Positions 51,677 to 59,728 of a stretch of DNA of 64,000 nt are shown one piece after another. A program made the translations under genes and the position numbers. The stretch is from Streptomyces sp. ASQP_92. Lineage in GTDB: Bacteria; Actinomycetota; Actinomycetes; Streptomycetales; Streptomycetaceae. The notes beneath the pieces are model-generated. The model worked only from the letters and a program-made list of their open reading frames with translations. It was not told the origin of the DNA and did no database searches. Position 1 is the first letter of the stretch, and the number at the start of each line of letters is the position of its first letter. The stretch covers positions 1 to 64,000 of the forward strand of contig NZ_JAODUA010000022.1 in assembly GCF_025399895.1 (NCBI RefSeq). The letters are read 5' to 3'.

Positions 51677-52864
51677 TCAGTCGTGGTCGCGCGGGGACTT
51701 GTGGTGGTCGCGCGCAGGGGTGTCCTGGGGCTTGTCCTCGTGCCTCTTCCCGCTGTGCAGACGGGACTTCACGTCCTCGGGAGGCAGGAACTTCGACCAG
51801 CGCTCGGGGAACTCGGACGGCATCCCCGGGTCGTTGCCGTCCTCGCCGTCCTCCTCCTCGAAGAGCATCGGCTGGACATGGGCGCGGGCGACGATCTGGG
51901 CGGCCTGGGCGGCCCGCACCCGTTCGCCGGCCGCGCGGGCGGCGGCCGTCGCGACCGAGGGCCAGACCCGGTCGATGGCCGCGTTGACGGCCGCGCCCAC
52001 CAGGACCGCGAACGCCGAGATGCCGATCCACAGCAGCACCGCGATGGGCGCGGCCAGCGAGCCGTAGATGGTGGGGCCCTCGACCGTGCTGGTCAGGTAG
52101 ATGCGCAGCAGGAACGAGCCGAGCACCCACATCGCGAGGGCCACAAGCGCGCCCGGCACGTCCTCGATCCAGGGTGAGCGGACCGGCACCGAGACATGGA
52201 AGAGGGTGGTGAGGAAGGCGATGGACAGCAGGATCATCGTGGGCCAGTACAGGAAGCTGATCACATCCGTGCCCCACGGGATCCACTCCACCACCCGGTC
52301 CGGGCCCACCACCGCGAGCGGCAGCACGACCGCGCCGATCAGCAGCGCCACGATGTAGAGGACCAGCGAGAGCAGCCGGGTCTTGACGATGCCGCGCTGG
52401 CCGTCGAGCCCGTACATCACGGTGATGGTGTCGATGAAGACGTTGACGGCGCGCGAACCCGACCACAGGGCGATGGCGAAGCCGATGGAGACGATCTCCG
52501 GGCGCTTGCCCTGGGTCACGTCGTCGAGCAGCGGCTGGGCGAACTCGTGCACACCCCGGTCGGAGAGCACGGTTCCGGCCGCGTTCAGGATGTTCTGCTC
52601 GATGCTGGCGACGGTGTGGGTGCTGGTCCAGCCGTCCACGTAGCCGAGCAGCGCGATGACACTGAGCAGCAGCGGCGGCAGCGAGAGCAGCGTGAAGAAC
52701 GCGGCCTCGGCGGCCAGGCCCAGGATGCGGTACTCGATACAGGAGTTGACGGTGTCCTTGAGGAGCAGCCAGCCCAATTTCCGCTTGGAGACGTTGCGGT
52801 AGAGCACACGGGCCCGATGAAGGCGGCCGGATGTCCGCTCGGGTGTTTCATTTGCTGGCTGCAC
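51677..52864 (-). CDS. YihY/BrkB family inner-membrane protein (395 aa)
   Basis: Six membrane helices with the conserved FFTLLSLPPLLLSVIALLGYVD, IGFAIALWSGSRAVNVFIDTI and YLTSTVEGPTIYGSLAAPIAVLLW blocks characteristic of YihY/BrkB. A cytosolic C-terminal tail (about 305-395) is acidic then basic (FEEEDGEDGND, DHHKSPRDHD). The true function is unknown; it was formerly mislabelled RNase BN. The GTG at 52864 follows GGTAAGGAC. The start is only 17 bp from the divergent AidB-like gene. Confidence 0.87.
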   Translation of the reverse strand: MQPANETPERTSGRLHRARVLYRNVSKRKLGWLLLKDTVNSCIEYRILGLAAEAAFFTLLSLPPLLLSVIALLGYVDGWTSTHTVASIEQNILNAAGTVLSDRGVHEFAQPLLDDVTQGKRPEIVSIGFAIALWSGSRAVNVFIDTITVMYGLDGQRGIVKTRLLSLVLYIVALLIGAVVLPLAVVGPDRVVEWIPWGTDVISFLYWPTMILLSIAFLTTLFHVSVPVRSPWIEDVPGALVALAMWVLGSFLLRIYLTSTVEGPTIYGSLAAPIAVLLWIGISAFAVLVGAAVNAAIDRVWPSVATAAARAAGERVRAAQAAQIVARAHVQPMLFEEEDGEDGNDPGMPSEFPERWSKFLPPEDVKSRLHSGKRHEDKPQDTPARDHHKSPRDHD

Positions 52865-52881
52865 GTCCTTACCGTATCGGC

Positions 52882-54528
52882 ATGGCAGCCACCACCCACA
52901 CAGTGACCAACCAGGCTCCGCCCCTGGTGGGGTACGACGTCTTCACCGCCGACCGCGTCCTCGGCGAGGCCGTCGAGCGGCACACCGCGCCGGAGCTCGT
53001 CGACGAGGTGACCGAGGAGCTCGCGACCCTCGGACGCTCGGCCGGATCGGCCCAGGCCCAGGAGTGGGGTGTGCTGGCGAACGAGAACCCGCCGAAGCTG
53101 CGCACCCACGACCGGTACGGGAACCGGATCGACGAGGTCGAGTTCCATCCGAGCTGGCACCGGCTCCTCGGCAAGGCCGTGACCTCCGGGCTCACCGACG
53201 CCTGGGGGCGGCCCGCCGGGCATGTGCGCCGGGCCGCCGGATTCCTGGTGTGGACCCAGGCGGAGGGCGGGCACGGCTGCCCGGTCTCCATGACGCACGC
53301 GGCCGTGCCCGCGCTGCGCACCGACCCGGAGCTCGCCGCCGAGTGGGAGCCGCGGCTCACCTCGCACGTGTACGAGGAGGGGCTGCGGCCCGCCGCGGAG
53401 AAGGCCGGGGTCATCTTCGGCATGGGCATGACCGAGAAGCAGGGCGGCAGCGACGTCCGGGCGAACACCACGTCGGCGGCTCCGCTCGCGGCCGACGGCG
53501 AGTACGCCCTGACCGGGCACAAGTGGTTCTGCTCGGCGCCCATGAGCGACGGCTTCCTGGTCCTCGCCCAGGCATCGCCCTCCGCACAGGACAGCCTGAC
53601 CTGCTTCCTGGTGCCCCGGGTGCTCGCCGACGGCACCCGCAACGCGTTCGCGATCCAGCGGCTCAAGGACAAGCTGGGCAACAGGTCGAACGCCTCCAGC
53701 GAGGTCGAGTTCGACGGGACGTGGGCGCGCCGGGTCGGCGAGGAGGGGCGCGGGGTGCGCACCATCATCGAGATGGTGGCGGCGACCCGGCTGGACTGTG
53801 TGATCGGCTCGGCGGCGATCATGCGGCAGGCCGTGACGCAGGCGATCCACCACGCCTCCTACCGACGTGCGTTCGGTGGGTTGCTCGTCGAGAAGCCGCT
53901 GATGCGCAATGTGCTCGCCGATCTGGCCCTGGAGTCGGAGGCGGCCACCACCCTGGCGCTGCGCCTCGCGGCCGCCTACGACGCCGACACCGAGGAGGAG
54001 CGCGCGTTCCTGCGGCTCGCGGTGCCGGCCGCCAAGTACTGGGTCACCAAGCGGTGTACGCCGGTGGCGGGCGAGGCGCTCGAATGCCTCGGCGGCAACG
54101 GGTACGTCGAGGAGTCGGGGATGCCCCGGCTGCTGCGGGAGGCACCGCTGAACTCGATCTGGGAGGGCTCGGGCAACGTCCAGGCCCTGGACGTGCTGCG
54201 GGCGCTCCAGCGCGAGCCGCAGGCGATCAACGCCTTCCTCCAGGAGGTCGGCAAGGCACGCGGCGCGGACCACCGGCTCGACGGGGCGATCAAGAACCTG
54301 CTGACCGAACTCGCCGATCTGGACGGTATCGAGGGCCGGGCCCGGCGTCTGGTGGAGCGGATGGCGCTGGTGCTCCAGGGTTCGCTGCTGGTGCGCTGGG
54401 CGCCGGCGGAGGTCGCGGACGCGTTCTGCGCCTCGCGGCTCGGCGGCGACTGGGGAGCGGCCTTCGGGACGCTGCCGCACTCGCTGGATCTGGCGTCCGT
54501 GGTCGAGCGCGCCCGCGTCGAGATGTGA
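52882..54528 (+). CDS. AidB-like acyl-CoA dehydrogenase (548 aa)
   Basis: FAD-dependent acyl-CoA dehydrogenase superfamily member of the AidB subgroup, which in E. coli belongs to the alkylation response. Features: MGMTEKQGGSDVRANTT (substrate/FAD loop), GHKWFCSAPMSDGFLVLAQ, RLKDKLGNRSNASSEVEF (AidB-typical), the R-rich SYRRAFGG and a late LREAPLNSIWEGSGNVQALDVLRAL with the aromatic/Glu site. Length is typical of AidB. No ribosome site precedes the ATG; TACCGT ends seven bases upstream, fitting a leaderless transcript. It is separated from Ada-AlkA by about 10 kb. Confidence 0.9.
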   Translation: MAATTHTVTNQAPPLVGYDVFTADRVLGEAVERHTAPELVDEVTEELATLGRSAGSAQAQEWGVLANENPPKLRTHDRYGNRIDEVEFHPSWHRLLGKAVTSGLTDAWGRPAGHVRRAAGFLVWTQAEGGHGCPVSMTHAAVPALRTDPELAAEWEPRLTSHVYEEGLRPAAEKAGVIFGMGMTEKQGGSDVRANTTSAAPLAADGEYALTGHKWFCSAPMSDGFLVLAQASPSAQDSLTCFLVPRVLADGTRNAFAIQRLKDKLGNRSNASSEVEFDGTWARRVGEEGRGVRTIIEMVAATRLDCVIGSAAIMRQAVTQAIHHASYRRAFGGLLVEKPLMRNVLADLALESEAATTLALRLAAAYDADTEEERAFLRLAVPAAKYWVTKRCTPVAGEALECLGGNGYVEESGMPRLLREAPLNSIWEGSGNVQALDVLRALQREPQAINAFLQEVGKARGADHRLDGAIKNLLTELADLDGIEGRARRLVERMALVLQGSLLVRWAPAEVADAFCASRLGGDWGAAFGTLPHSLDLASVVERARVEM

Positions 54529-54598
54529 AGCGGTCCCGCACCGAGGTCTCAGGACAGCCCCGAGCGCGGCCGAAAGCCGGTGCCCGGGGCGGTCCGTC

Positions 54599-54632
54599 GG
54601 GGGTGGTGCTGCGCCGACACGGCACCACCCCC
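54599..54632 (+). terminator. Hairpin terminator after the AidB-like gene
   Basis: GGGGGTGGTGC and GCACCACCCCC, a perfect 11-bp stem around a 12-nt loop, 70 bp past the stop. The rest of the 314-bp gap to the GAF gene holds the palindrome at 54719 and no gene. Confidence 0.8.
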
Positions 54633-54718
54633 GCACTCTCATGCGTCCGAGGACGGAGCATGACGACCGGACTTCCGGTGCACTGCCACCTTCGTACCCA
54701 CGCGGGGCCGTTCGCGAG

Positions 54719-54738
54719 GGTTGCAAAGGGTTGCAACC
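54719..54738. promoter_or_regulatory. Perfect palindrome GGTTGCAA-AGGG-TTGCAACC
   Basis: Eight-base perfect arms, about 105 bp upstream of the GAF regulator. It contains the TTGC-N8-GCAA pattern also found at 47702 and 51634. It resembles the TGTTGC…GCAACA boxes described for AcoR-type regulators, so it may be the operator of the GAF gene itself. Confidence 0.55.
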
Positions 54739-54842
54739 ATGTGGGGCATATCGCCACGCGCCAACCGCCGGGCGGGCACGATGAATTCAGGACACCCGGG
54801 CTCGGCGGTCGGCAAGGCCGGTGTCGACGGCAGGAGGATCTG

Positions 54843-56135
54843 GTGCACACCACCACGCTGGACGTGGCCCGGCTGGCCGCCATGGACGCCCAGGAGGCCG
54901 CCCGGCTCCTGAAGCGCGTACGCGCGGCCACGCTGGCGGGCGAGCACTCGAAGATCGCCCCGCGTACGGAGATCGGGGAGTCCTGGCGGCGGGCGCTGAG
55001 CAGCGGGCTCGATCCCGACGGGGACAACCGCGCGGGGCTGCTGTCGCTGGCCGAGGTCGAACGGCGCAGGCGGCGCTCGCCGTTGGCGGAGGTCCTGCCG
55101 GTGCTGCGGGACGCGCTGGTGTCGGTGGCGGACGCGGCCCAGCACATCATGGTCGTCTCGGACGCCGAGGGGCGCCTGCTGTGGCGCGAGGGGCACCCGT
55201 CCGTCCTGAAGCTGGCCGACACCCTGGGGTTCGAGGTCGGCGCCGACTGGAGCGAGGCGGCCGCCGGCACCAACGGCGTGGGCACCCCGCTCGTCACCGG
55301 CCGGCCTGTGCAGGTGTACTCGGCCGAGCACTTCGTGGCCTCCCACCACACCTGGACCTGTGCGGGCGCGCCCGTCGTGGACCCGCGCGACGGGCAATTG
55401 CTCGGCGTCGTCGACATCAGCGGCCCGCTCGGCACCATGCATCCGGCCACGCTGTCCTTCGTGACCTCGGTGGCCCGGCTGGCCGCCGCCGAGCTGCGCA
55501 ACCGGCACTTCGCCGCCCTGGAACGGCTGCGCACGTCGGCCGCCCCGGTGCTGTGCCGGGTCGGCGGACGGGCGCTGGCCGTCGACGACAACGGCTGGGT
55601 CGCGGCGGTCACCGGCATGCCGCCCACCGACCGGCTCGCCCTGCCCAAGGAGCCGCGCGCGGGCCGCGTCTGGCTGCCCTCGCTCGGCATGTGCGCCATC
55701 GAGCCGCTGCCGGGCGGCCGGCTGGTGCGGGTCTGCGAGGAGGCGGGCGGCGCCGACACCCCGACGGCCCGGCGGGTCGTGCTCGACCTCGGCAGACCCC
55801 GGCGCTGCTCGGTGACGGTGTCGGGCGACGCGGGGAGCTGGACCCAGGAGCTCAGCCCCCGCCACGCCGAGCTCCTGTTCGTGCTTGCCCTGAACCGGGA
55901 GGGCCTCAGCGCCGCCCAGCTCGCGCGGCACATCTTCGCGGACCCGACGCGCACGGTGACCGTACGGGCCGAGATGTCCCGGCTGCGCCGCCACCTGGCG
56001 GAGGTGCTCGCCCATCGCCCGTACCGCTTCAGCGAGGACATACAGGTGGAGGTGGTCCGGCCGGAGCACGCGGCGGACCTGCTCCCCCACTCGCTGTCCC
56101 CGGCGATCGCGCGGGCCCGGGGCGGCCATTCCTGA
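54843..56135 (+). CDS. GAF-domain transcriptional regulator, AcoR-like without AAA+ domain (430 aa)
   Basis: The GTG at 54843 follows AGGAGGATCTG. The N-terminal AcoR-type helix reads RTEIGESWRRALSSGLDPD. A GAF domain follows (about 85-225: HIMVVSDAEGRLLWREG, WSEAAAGTNGVGTPL, then HHTWTCAGAPVVDPRDGQLLGVVDISG). The C-terminal ~80 residues hold a winged-helix module (LSPRHAELLFVLALNREGLSAAQLARHIF, then TVRAEMSRLRRHLAEVL). The sigma54-type AAA+ domain of AcoR/NtrC is absent, as in actinomycetes lacking sigma54. The ligand is unknown. The downstream GNAT gene is a possible target. Confidence 0.85.
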   Translation: MHTTTLDVARLAAMDAQEAARLLKRVRAATLAGEHSKIAPRTEIGESWRRALSSGLDPDGDNRAGLLSLAEVERRRRRSPLAEVLPVLRDALVSVADAAQHIMVVSDAEGRLLWREGHPSVLKLADTLGFEVGADWSEAAAGTNGVGTPLVTGRPVQVYSAEHFVASHHTWTCAGAPVVDPRDGQLLGVVDISGPLGTMHPATLSFVTSVARLAAAELRNRHFAALERLRTSAAPVLCRVGGRALAVDDNGWVAAVTGMPPTDRLALPKEPRAGRVWLPSLGMCAIEPLPGGRLVRVCEEAGGADTPTARRVVLDLGRPRRCSVTVSGDAGSWTQELSPRHAELLFVLALNREGLSAAQLARHIFADPTRTVTVRAEMSRLRRHLAEVLAHRPYRFSEDIQVEVVRPEHAADLLPHSLSPAIARARGGHS

Positions 56136-56178
56136 CCTGCGTTGGAGGCGTCGGCGGCCCCGTGATTGCCTGGCGTGC

Positions 56179-56742
56179 ATGAGTATCACCGTCACCACCT
56201 GGTCCCTGGAACAGACAGCCGTCTCCGATCTGCGCCCGGCCGCCGAGCCGGCCGGCGACATCACGATCGCGCGCGCCCAGGTCCCCTCGCCGGAGTTCAG
56301 CCGCTTCCTCTATACGGCGGTCGGCGGCGACATCGCCTGGGTCGACCGTCTCGGCATGACGTACGAGGCGTGGGAGCGGGAGCTGAACAGGCCCGGCACC
56401 GAGACATGGGTGGCCTACGACCGGGGGACGCCCGCGGGCTACGTCGAGCTTCAGGCCCAGCCCGGCGGCTCGGTCGAGATCGTCTACTTCGGCCTGATCC
56501 CCGCCTTCCGCGGCCGGCGCATCGGTGGCCATCTGCTGACGTACGGGACCCGGCGCGCCTGGGACCTGGGCGAGCGCTGGCCCGGGCTGCCCGCGACCGA
56601 GCGGGTGTGGCTGCACACCTGCTCACTGGACGGCGAGCACGCCATGGACAACTATGTGCGGCGCGGCTTCAAGCTGTTCGCCACCGTCGAGGAGCAGGCG
56701 GCGGAGGCCGCCGCTCCGGGCCCCTGGCCGGGGGCGTTCTGA
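56179..56742 (+). CDS. GNAT-family N-acetyltransferase (187 aa)
   Basis: Acetyl-CoA-dependent acetyltransferase. The core shows AGYVELQAQPGGSVEIVYFGLIP, then the acetyl-CoA loop FRGRRIGGHLLTYGTRRAW and VWLHTCSLDGEHAMDNYVRRGF. The C-terminal tail is Ala/Pro-rich. The substrate is unknown. It starts 43 bp after the GAF regulator on the same strand and ends in a strong hairpin, so the two may form a transcription unit. Confidence 0.88.
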   Translation: MSITVTTWSLEQTAVSDLRPAAEPAGDITIARAQVPSPEFSRFLYTAVGGDIAWVDRLGMTYEAWERELNRPGTETWVAYDRGTPAGYVELQAQPGGSVEIVYFGLIPAFRGRRIGGHLLTYGTRRAWDLGERWPGLPATERVWLHTCSLDGEHAMDNYVRRGFKLFATVEEQAAEAAAPGPWPGAF

Positions 56743-56762
56743 CGGTCCTCGTCGTCACGGAC

Positions 56763-56820
56763 GTGCGGGTCCGGGAGGCGCACGGCGTGCGGAGCGACCG
56801 CCTCCGCCAGTGACCCGCAC
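56763..56820 (+). terminator. Nested hairpin after the GNAT gene
   Basis: Outer 9-bp arms GTGCGGGTC/GACCCGCAC enclose a second perfect stem GGAGGCG/CGCCTCC. It isolates the sulfur operon from upstream transcription. Confidence 0.65.
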
Positions 56821-56838
56821 CACACCGTCCCACGATGC

Positions 56839-56899
56839 GGGACAGGTACGTCCACATTCTGGATAGTGGTGGACTGGGTCCAAAGTCCCGTGACACGCT
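56839..56899 (+). promoter_or_regulatory. Promoter/operator region of the sulfate-assimilation operon
   Basis: Two readings are possible. (a) GGGACA-N17-GATAGT (56839-56867). (b) TGGACT-N18-CACGCT (56870-56899), whose start point would fall on the leader-peptide ATG, fitting its missing ribosome site. A palindrome GGACT-N8-AGTCC (56871-56888) overlaps both and is a candidate operator; GGGTCCAAAGTCCC inside it also resembles a DosR-type half-matched box. Confidence 0.45.
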
Positions 56900-56905
56900 T
56901 CCGTC

Positions 56906-56989
56906 ATGTCTGGAACTGGAATTGCCTTGGTGAGTCGGCGGCACGTCGACCTCGGCCGCATGTCCAGCGCCATCTGTCCGGCCCGCTGA
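56906..56989 (+). CDS. Sulfur-operon leader peptide (27 aa)
   Basis: Starts MSGTGIALVSRRHVDLGR and ends in MSSAICPAR with a single Cys three codons before the C-terminal Arg. The RRHVDLGR-MSSA-C pattern is that of the short 'putative leader peptide' that precedes cysteine and sulfur genes in Streptomyces. It lies 123 bp upstream of sulfite reductase and has no ribosome site, so it may be leaderless. Ribosome position at the Cys codon is a plausible sensor of Cys-tRNA supply; the mechanism is inferred. Confidence 0.75.
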   Translation: MSGTGIALVSRRHVDLGRMSSAICPAR

Positions 56990-57041
56990 CGCCTCCAGCA
57001 CCGCCGCGATCCCCTTTTCCCGGTTTCCCTCTGTCCTGATT

Positions 57042-57105
57042 GCGCACCGCCGCGCCGAAGCGCGAGTGTGCAGGTCAGAGCCGCCCCCTTGCAGTCCCGA
57101 AGGAC
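57042..57105 (+). promoter_or_regulatory. Hairpins between leader peptide and sulfite reductase, one masking the ribosome site
   Basis: GCGCAC..CGCGC-CGAA-GCGCG.GTGTGC (57042-57071) is a stable two-part stem. GTCC-CGAA-GGAC (57094-57105) pairs the AAGGAC ribosome site of sir. Both have a CGAA loop. Together with the leader ORF they look like an attenuation or translation-control device. Confidence 0.5.
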
Positions 57106-57112
57106 ATACGCC

Positions 57113-58810
57113 ATGGCCGCCAGCCCAGAAAACCCTGCCCCCACGACGCCCCGCCGCAAGCCGGGCCGCCACCGTGGTGAAGGCCAGTGGGCCGTCGGCC
57201 ACTTCACGCCGCTCAACGGGAACGAGCAGGTGAAGAAGGACGACGACGGTCTCAATGTGCGGACACGTATTGAGACGATCTACTCCAAGCGCGGCTTCGA
57301 CTCGATCGACCCCAGCGACCTGCGCGGCCGGATGCGCTGGTGGGGGCTCTACACCCAGCGCCGTCAGGGCATCGACGGCGGCAAGACGGCGATCCTGGAG
57401 CCGGAGGAGCTGGACGACGAGTACTTCATGCTGCGCGTCCGCATCGACGGCGGCCGGCTCACCACCGAGCAGCTGCGGGTGATCGGCGAGATCTCGCAGG
57501 AGTTCGCGCGCGGCACCGCCGACCTCACCGACCGGCAGAACATCCAGTACCACTGGATCCGCATCGAGGACGTCCCGGAGATCTGGAACCGGCTCGAAGC
57601 GGTCGGCCTGTCCACCACCGAGGCCTGCGGCGACACCCCGCGCACCATCCTCGGCTCGCCGGTCGCCGGGATCGCCGCCGACGAGATCATCGACGGCACG
57701 CCCGCCATCGACGAGATCCACCGCCGCTTCATCGGCAACCCGGCCTTCTCCAACCTGCCCCGCAAGTTCAAGACCGCCGTCTCGGGCTCCCCGCAGCTCG
57801 ATGTCGCGCACGAGATCAACGACATCGCGTTCGTCGGTGTCGAACACCCCGAGCACGGCCCCGGCTTCGACCTGTGGGTCGGCGGCGGGCTCTCCACCAA
57901 CCCCAAGCTCGGGGTGCGGCTCGGCGCCTGGGTGCCCCTGGACGAGGTGCCGGACGTCTTCGAGGGTGTCATCTCGATCTTCCGCGACTACGGCTACCGG
58001 CGGCTGCGCAACCGCGCCCGGCTGAAGTTCCTGGTCGCCGACTGGGGCCCGGAGAAGTTCCGCCAGGTCCTTCAGGACGAGTACCTCAAGCGCACCCTCC
58101 TCGACGGGCCCGCCCCCGAGCTGCCCAAGGACGTCTGGCGCGACCACCTCGGGGTGCACCGCCAGAACGACGGCCGCTTCTACATCGGCTTCGCGCCCCG
58201 GGTGGGACGCGTGGACGGCGCCACCCTCAGCAAGATCGCCGAGCTGGCCGAGACGCACGGCTCGGGCCGCCTGCGCACCACCACCGAGCAGAAGCTGATC
58301 GTGCTCGACGTCGCCGAGGACCGCGTCGAATCGCTGGTCGCCGGATTGGAGTCGCTCGGCCTGAAGGTCAACGCCTCGCCGTTCCGCCGCGGCACCATGG
58401 CCTGCACCGGCATCGAGTTCTGCAAGCTCGCCATCGTCGAGACCAAGGCGCGCGGCGCCTCGCTCATCGACGAACTGGAGCGCCGCATCCCCGAGTTCGA
58501 CGAGCCCATCACCATCAACATCAACGGCTGCCCCAACTCCTGCGCCCGCATCCAGGTCGCCGACATCGGCCTCAAGGGCCAGCTGGTCCTGGACGACGAG
58601 GGCAACCAGGTCGAGGGCTTCCAGGTGCACCTGGGCGGCGCGCTCGGCCTGGAGGCCGGCTTCGGGCGCAAGGTCCGCGGCCTCAAGGTCACCTCGGCCG
58701 AGCTGCCCGACTACGTCGAGCGGGTCCTGACGCGCTTCCAGGCCGAGCGCGCCGAGGGCGAGCGGTTCGCGACCTGGGCCTCGCGCGCGAGCGAGGAGGC
58801 CCTGTCATGA
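57113..58810 (+). CDS. Ferredoxin-type assimilatory sulfite reductase (565 aa)
   Basis: Reduces sulfite to sulfide with six electrons. Two ferredoxin-like half domains alternate with siroheme/4Fe-4S halves. The cluster ligands are Cys431-x5-Cys437 (ACTGIEFC) and Cys473-x3-Cys477 (GCPNSC). Tyr in WGLYTQRRQG and Cys in STTEACGDTPRT match the residues that form the Tyr-Cys crosslink of the Mycobacterium SirA/NirA enzyme, marking sulfite rather than nitrite specificity. The ATG at 57113 follows AAGGAC. The stop overlaps the next gene (ATGA). It is the first structural gene of the operon. Confidence 0.93.
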   Translation: MAASPENPAPTTPRRKPGRHRGEGQWAVGHFTPLNGNEQVKKDDDGLNVRTRIETIYSKRGFDSIDPSDLRGRMRWWGLYTQRRQGIDGGKTAILEPEELDDEYFMLRVRIDGGRLTTEQLRVIGEISQEFARGTADLTDRQNIQYHWIRIEDVPEIWNRLEAVGLSTTEACGDTPRTILGSPVAGIAADEIIDGTPAIDEIHRRFIGNPAFSNLPRKFKTAVSGSPQLDVAHEINDIAFVGVEHPEHGPGFDLWVGGGLSTNPKLGVRLGAWVPLDEVPDVFEGVISIFRDYGYRRLRNRARLKFLVADWGPEKFRQVLQDEYLKRTLLDGPAPELPKDVWRDHLGVHRQNDGRFYIGFAPRVGRVDGATLSKIAELAETHGSGRLRTTTEQKLIVLDVAEDRVESLVAGLESLGLKVNASPFRRGTMACTGIEFCKLAIVETKARGASLIDELERRIPEFDEPITININGCPNSCARIQVADIGLKGQLVLDDEGNQVEGFQVHLGGALGLEAGFGRKVRGLKVTSAELPDYVERVLTRFQAERAEGERFATWASRASEEALS

Positions 58811-58986
58811 GCGAGCGCGCGGCCCCCTTCTACTGCCCCTACTGCGGCGACGAGGACCTGCGCCCCCACGAGGCCGGACACGGCGCGTGGGAGTGCGCGG
58901 CGTGCAACCGGGCCTTCCAGCTGAAGTTCCTCGGGCTGCTGGCCCGTGGCGTGCAGCGCAACGACCGTGGAGGGGAAGCGATATGA
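58807..58986 (+). CDS. Small four-cysteine (zinc-ribbon-like) protein of the sulfur operon (59 aa)
   Basis: Sequence has CPYC at 10-13 and CAAC at 30-33, a spacing typical of a zinc ribbon, followed by FQLKFLGLLARG. The start overlaps the sir stop and its stop overlaps the cysH start (ATGA both sides), so it is translated in a fixed ratio with both enzymes. Function is unknown. It is plausibly an accessory for siroheme/4Fe-4S assembly, electron transfer to Sir, or sulfur handoff. Confidence 0.85.
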   Translation: MSERAAPFYCPYCGDEDLRPHEAGHGAWECAACNRAFQLKFLGLLARGVQRNDRGGEAI

Positions 58987-59696
58987 CGGCCACTCAGATC
59001 GACGGGCGCACCGCCGAGGACCTCAGGGCGCTCGCCGAGCAGGCGGGCCGGGACCTCGAAGAGGCCTCCCCCCTGGAGATCCTCCAGTGGGCCACCGACA
59101 CCTTCGGCAAGCGGTTCTGCGTCACCTCCTCCATGGAGGACGCGGTCGTCGCCCACCTCGCCTCGCGCGCCATGCCCGGCGTGGACGTGGTGTTCCTCGA
59201 CACGGGCTACCACTTCCCCGAGACCATCGGCACCCGGGACGCGGTCGCCGAGGTGATGGATGTCAACGTCATCACCCTCACCCCGCGCCAGAGCGTCGCC
59301 GAGCAGGACGCCGAGTACGGCCCCCGGCTGCACGACCGCGACCCGGACCTGTGCTGCGCGCTGCGCAAGGTCAAGCCCCTTGAGGAGGGCCTGAGTTCGT
59401 ACGCCGCCTGGGCCACCGGGCTGCGCCGCGACGAGTCCCCGACCCGGGCGAACACCCCGGTCGTCGGCTGGGACGAGAAGCGGCAGAAGGTCAAGGTGTC
59501 GCCGATCGCCCGCTGGACGCAGGACGACGTGGACGCGTACGTCGCCGAGCACGGAGTGATCACCAACCTGCTCCTCATGGACGGCTACCCCTCGATCGGC
59601 TGCGCGCCCTGCACCCGGCGGGTCGCCGAGGGCGAGGACGCGCGCGCCGGACGCTGGGCCGGACGCAACAAGACCGAGTGCGGGCTGCACGGATGA
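58983..59696 (+). CDS. cysH: Assimilatory APS (adenylyl-sulfate) reductase (237 aa)
   Basis: Reduces APS to sulfite using thioredoxin. It contains Cys124-Cys125 (CCALRK) and Cys207-x2-Cys210 (GCAPC), the four ligands of the [4Fe-4S] cluster that distinguish APS reductase from PAPS reductase. The catalytic C-terminal motif is ECGLHG. Nucleotide-binding features are CVTSSMEDAVVAH and VVFLDTGYHFPET. Start at 58983 overlaps the small zinc-type gene (ATGA). The presence of cysC downstream means PAPS is also made, but the cluster signature argues the main route uses APS. Confidence 0.92.
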   Translation: MTATQIDGRTAEDLRALAEQAGRDLEEASPLEILQWATDTFGKRFCVTSSMEDAVVAHLASRAMPGVDVVFLDTGYHFPETIGTRDAVAEVMDVNVITLTPRQSVAEQDAEYGPRLHDRDPDLCCALRKVKPLEEGLSSYAAWATGLRRDESPTRANTPVVGWDEKRQKVKVSPIARWTQDDVDAYVAEHGVITNLLLMDGYPSIGCAPCTRRVAEGEDARAGRWAGRNKTECGLHG

Positions 59697-59728
59697 CGAA
59701 CCGTCAGAAGAACGATCAGGAGACTTCG

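Noticed and set aside
53064..54842. Upstream extension of the GAF regulator frame across the AidB-like gene
   Set aside because: The extension reads Arg/Gly-rich nonsense over a real gene; the GTG at 54843 with AGGAGG is the evident start.
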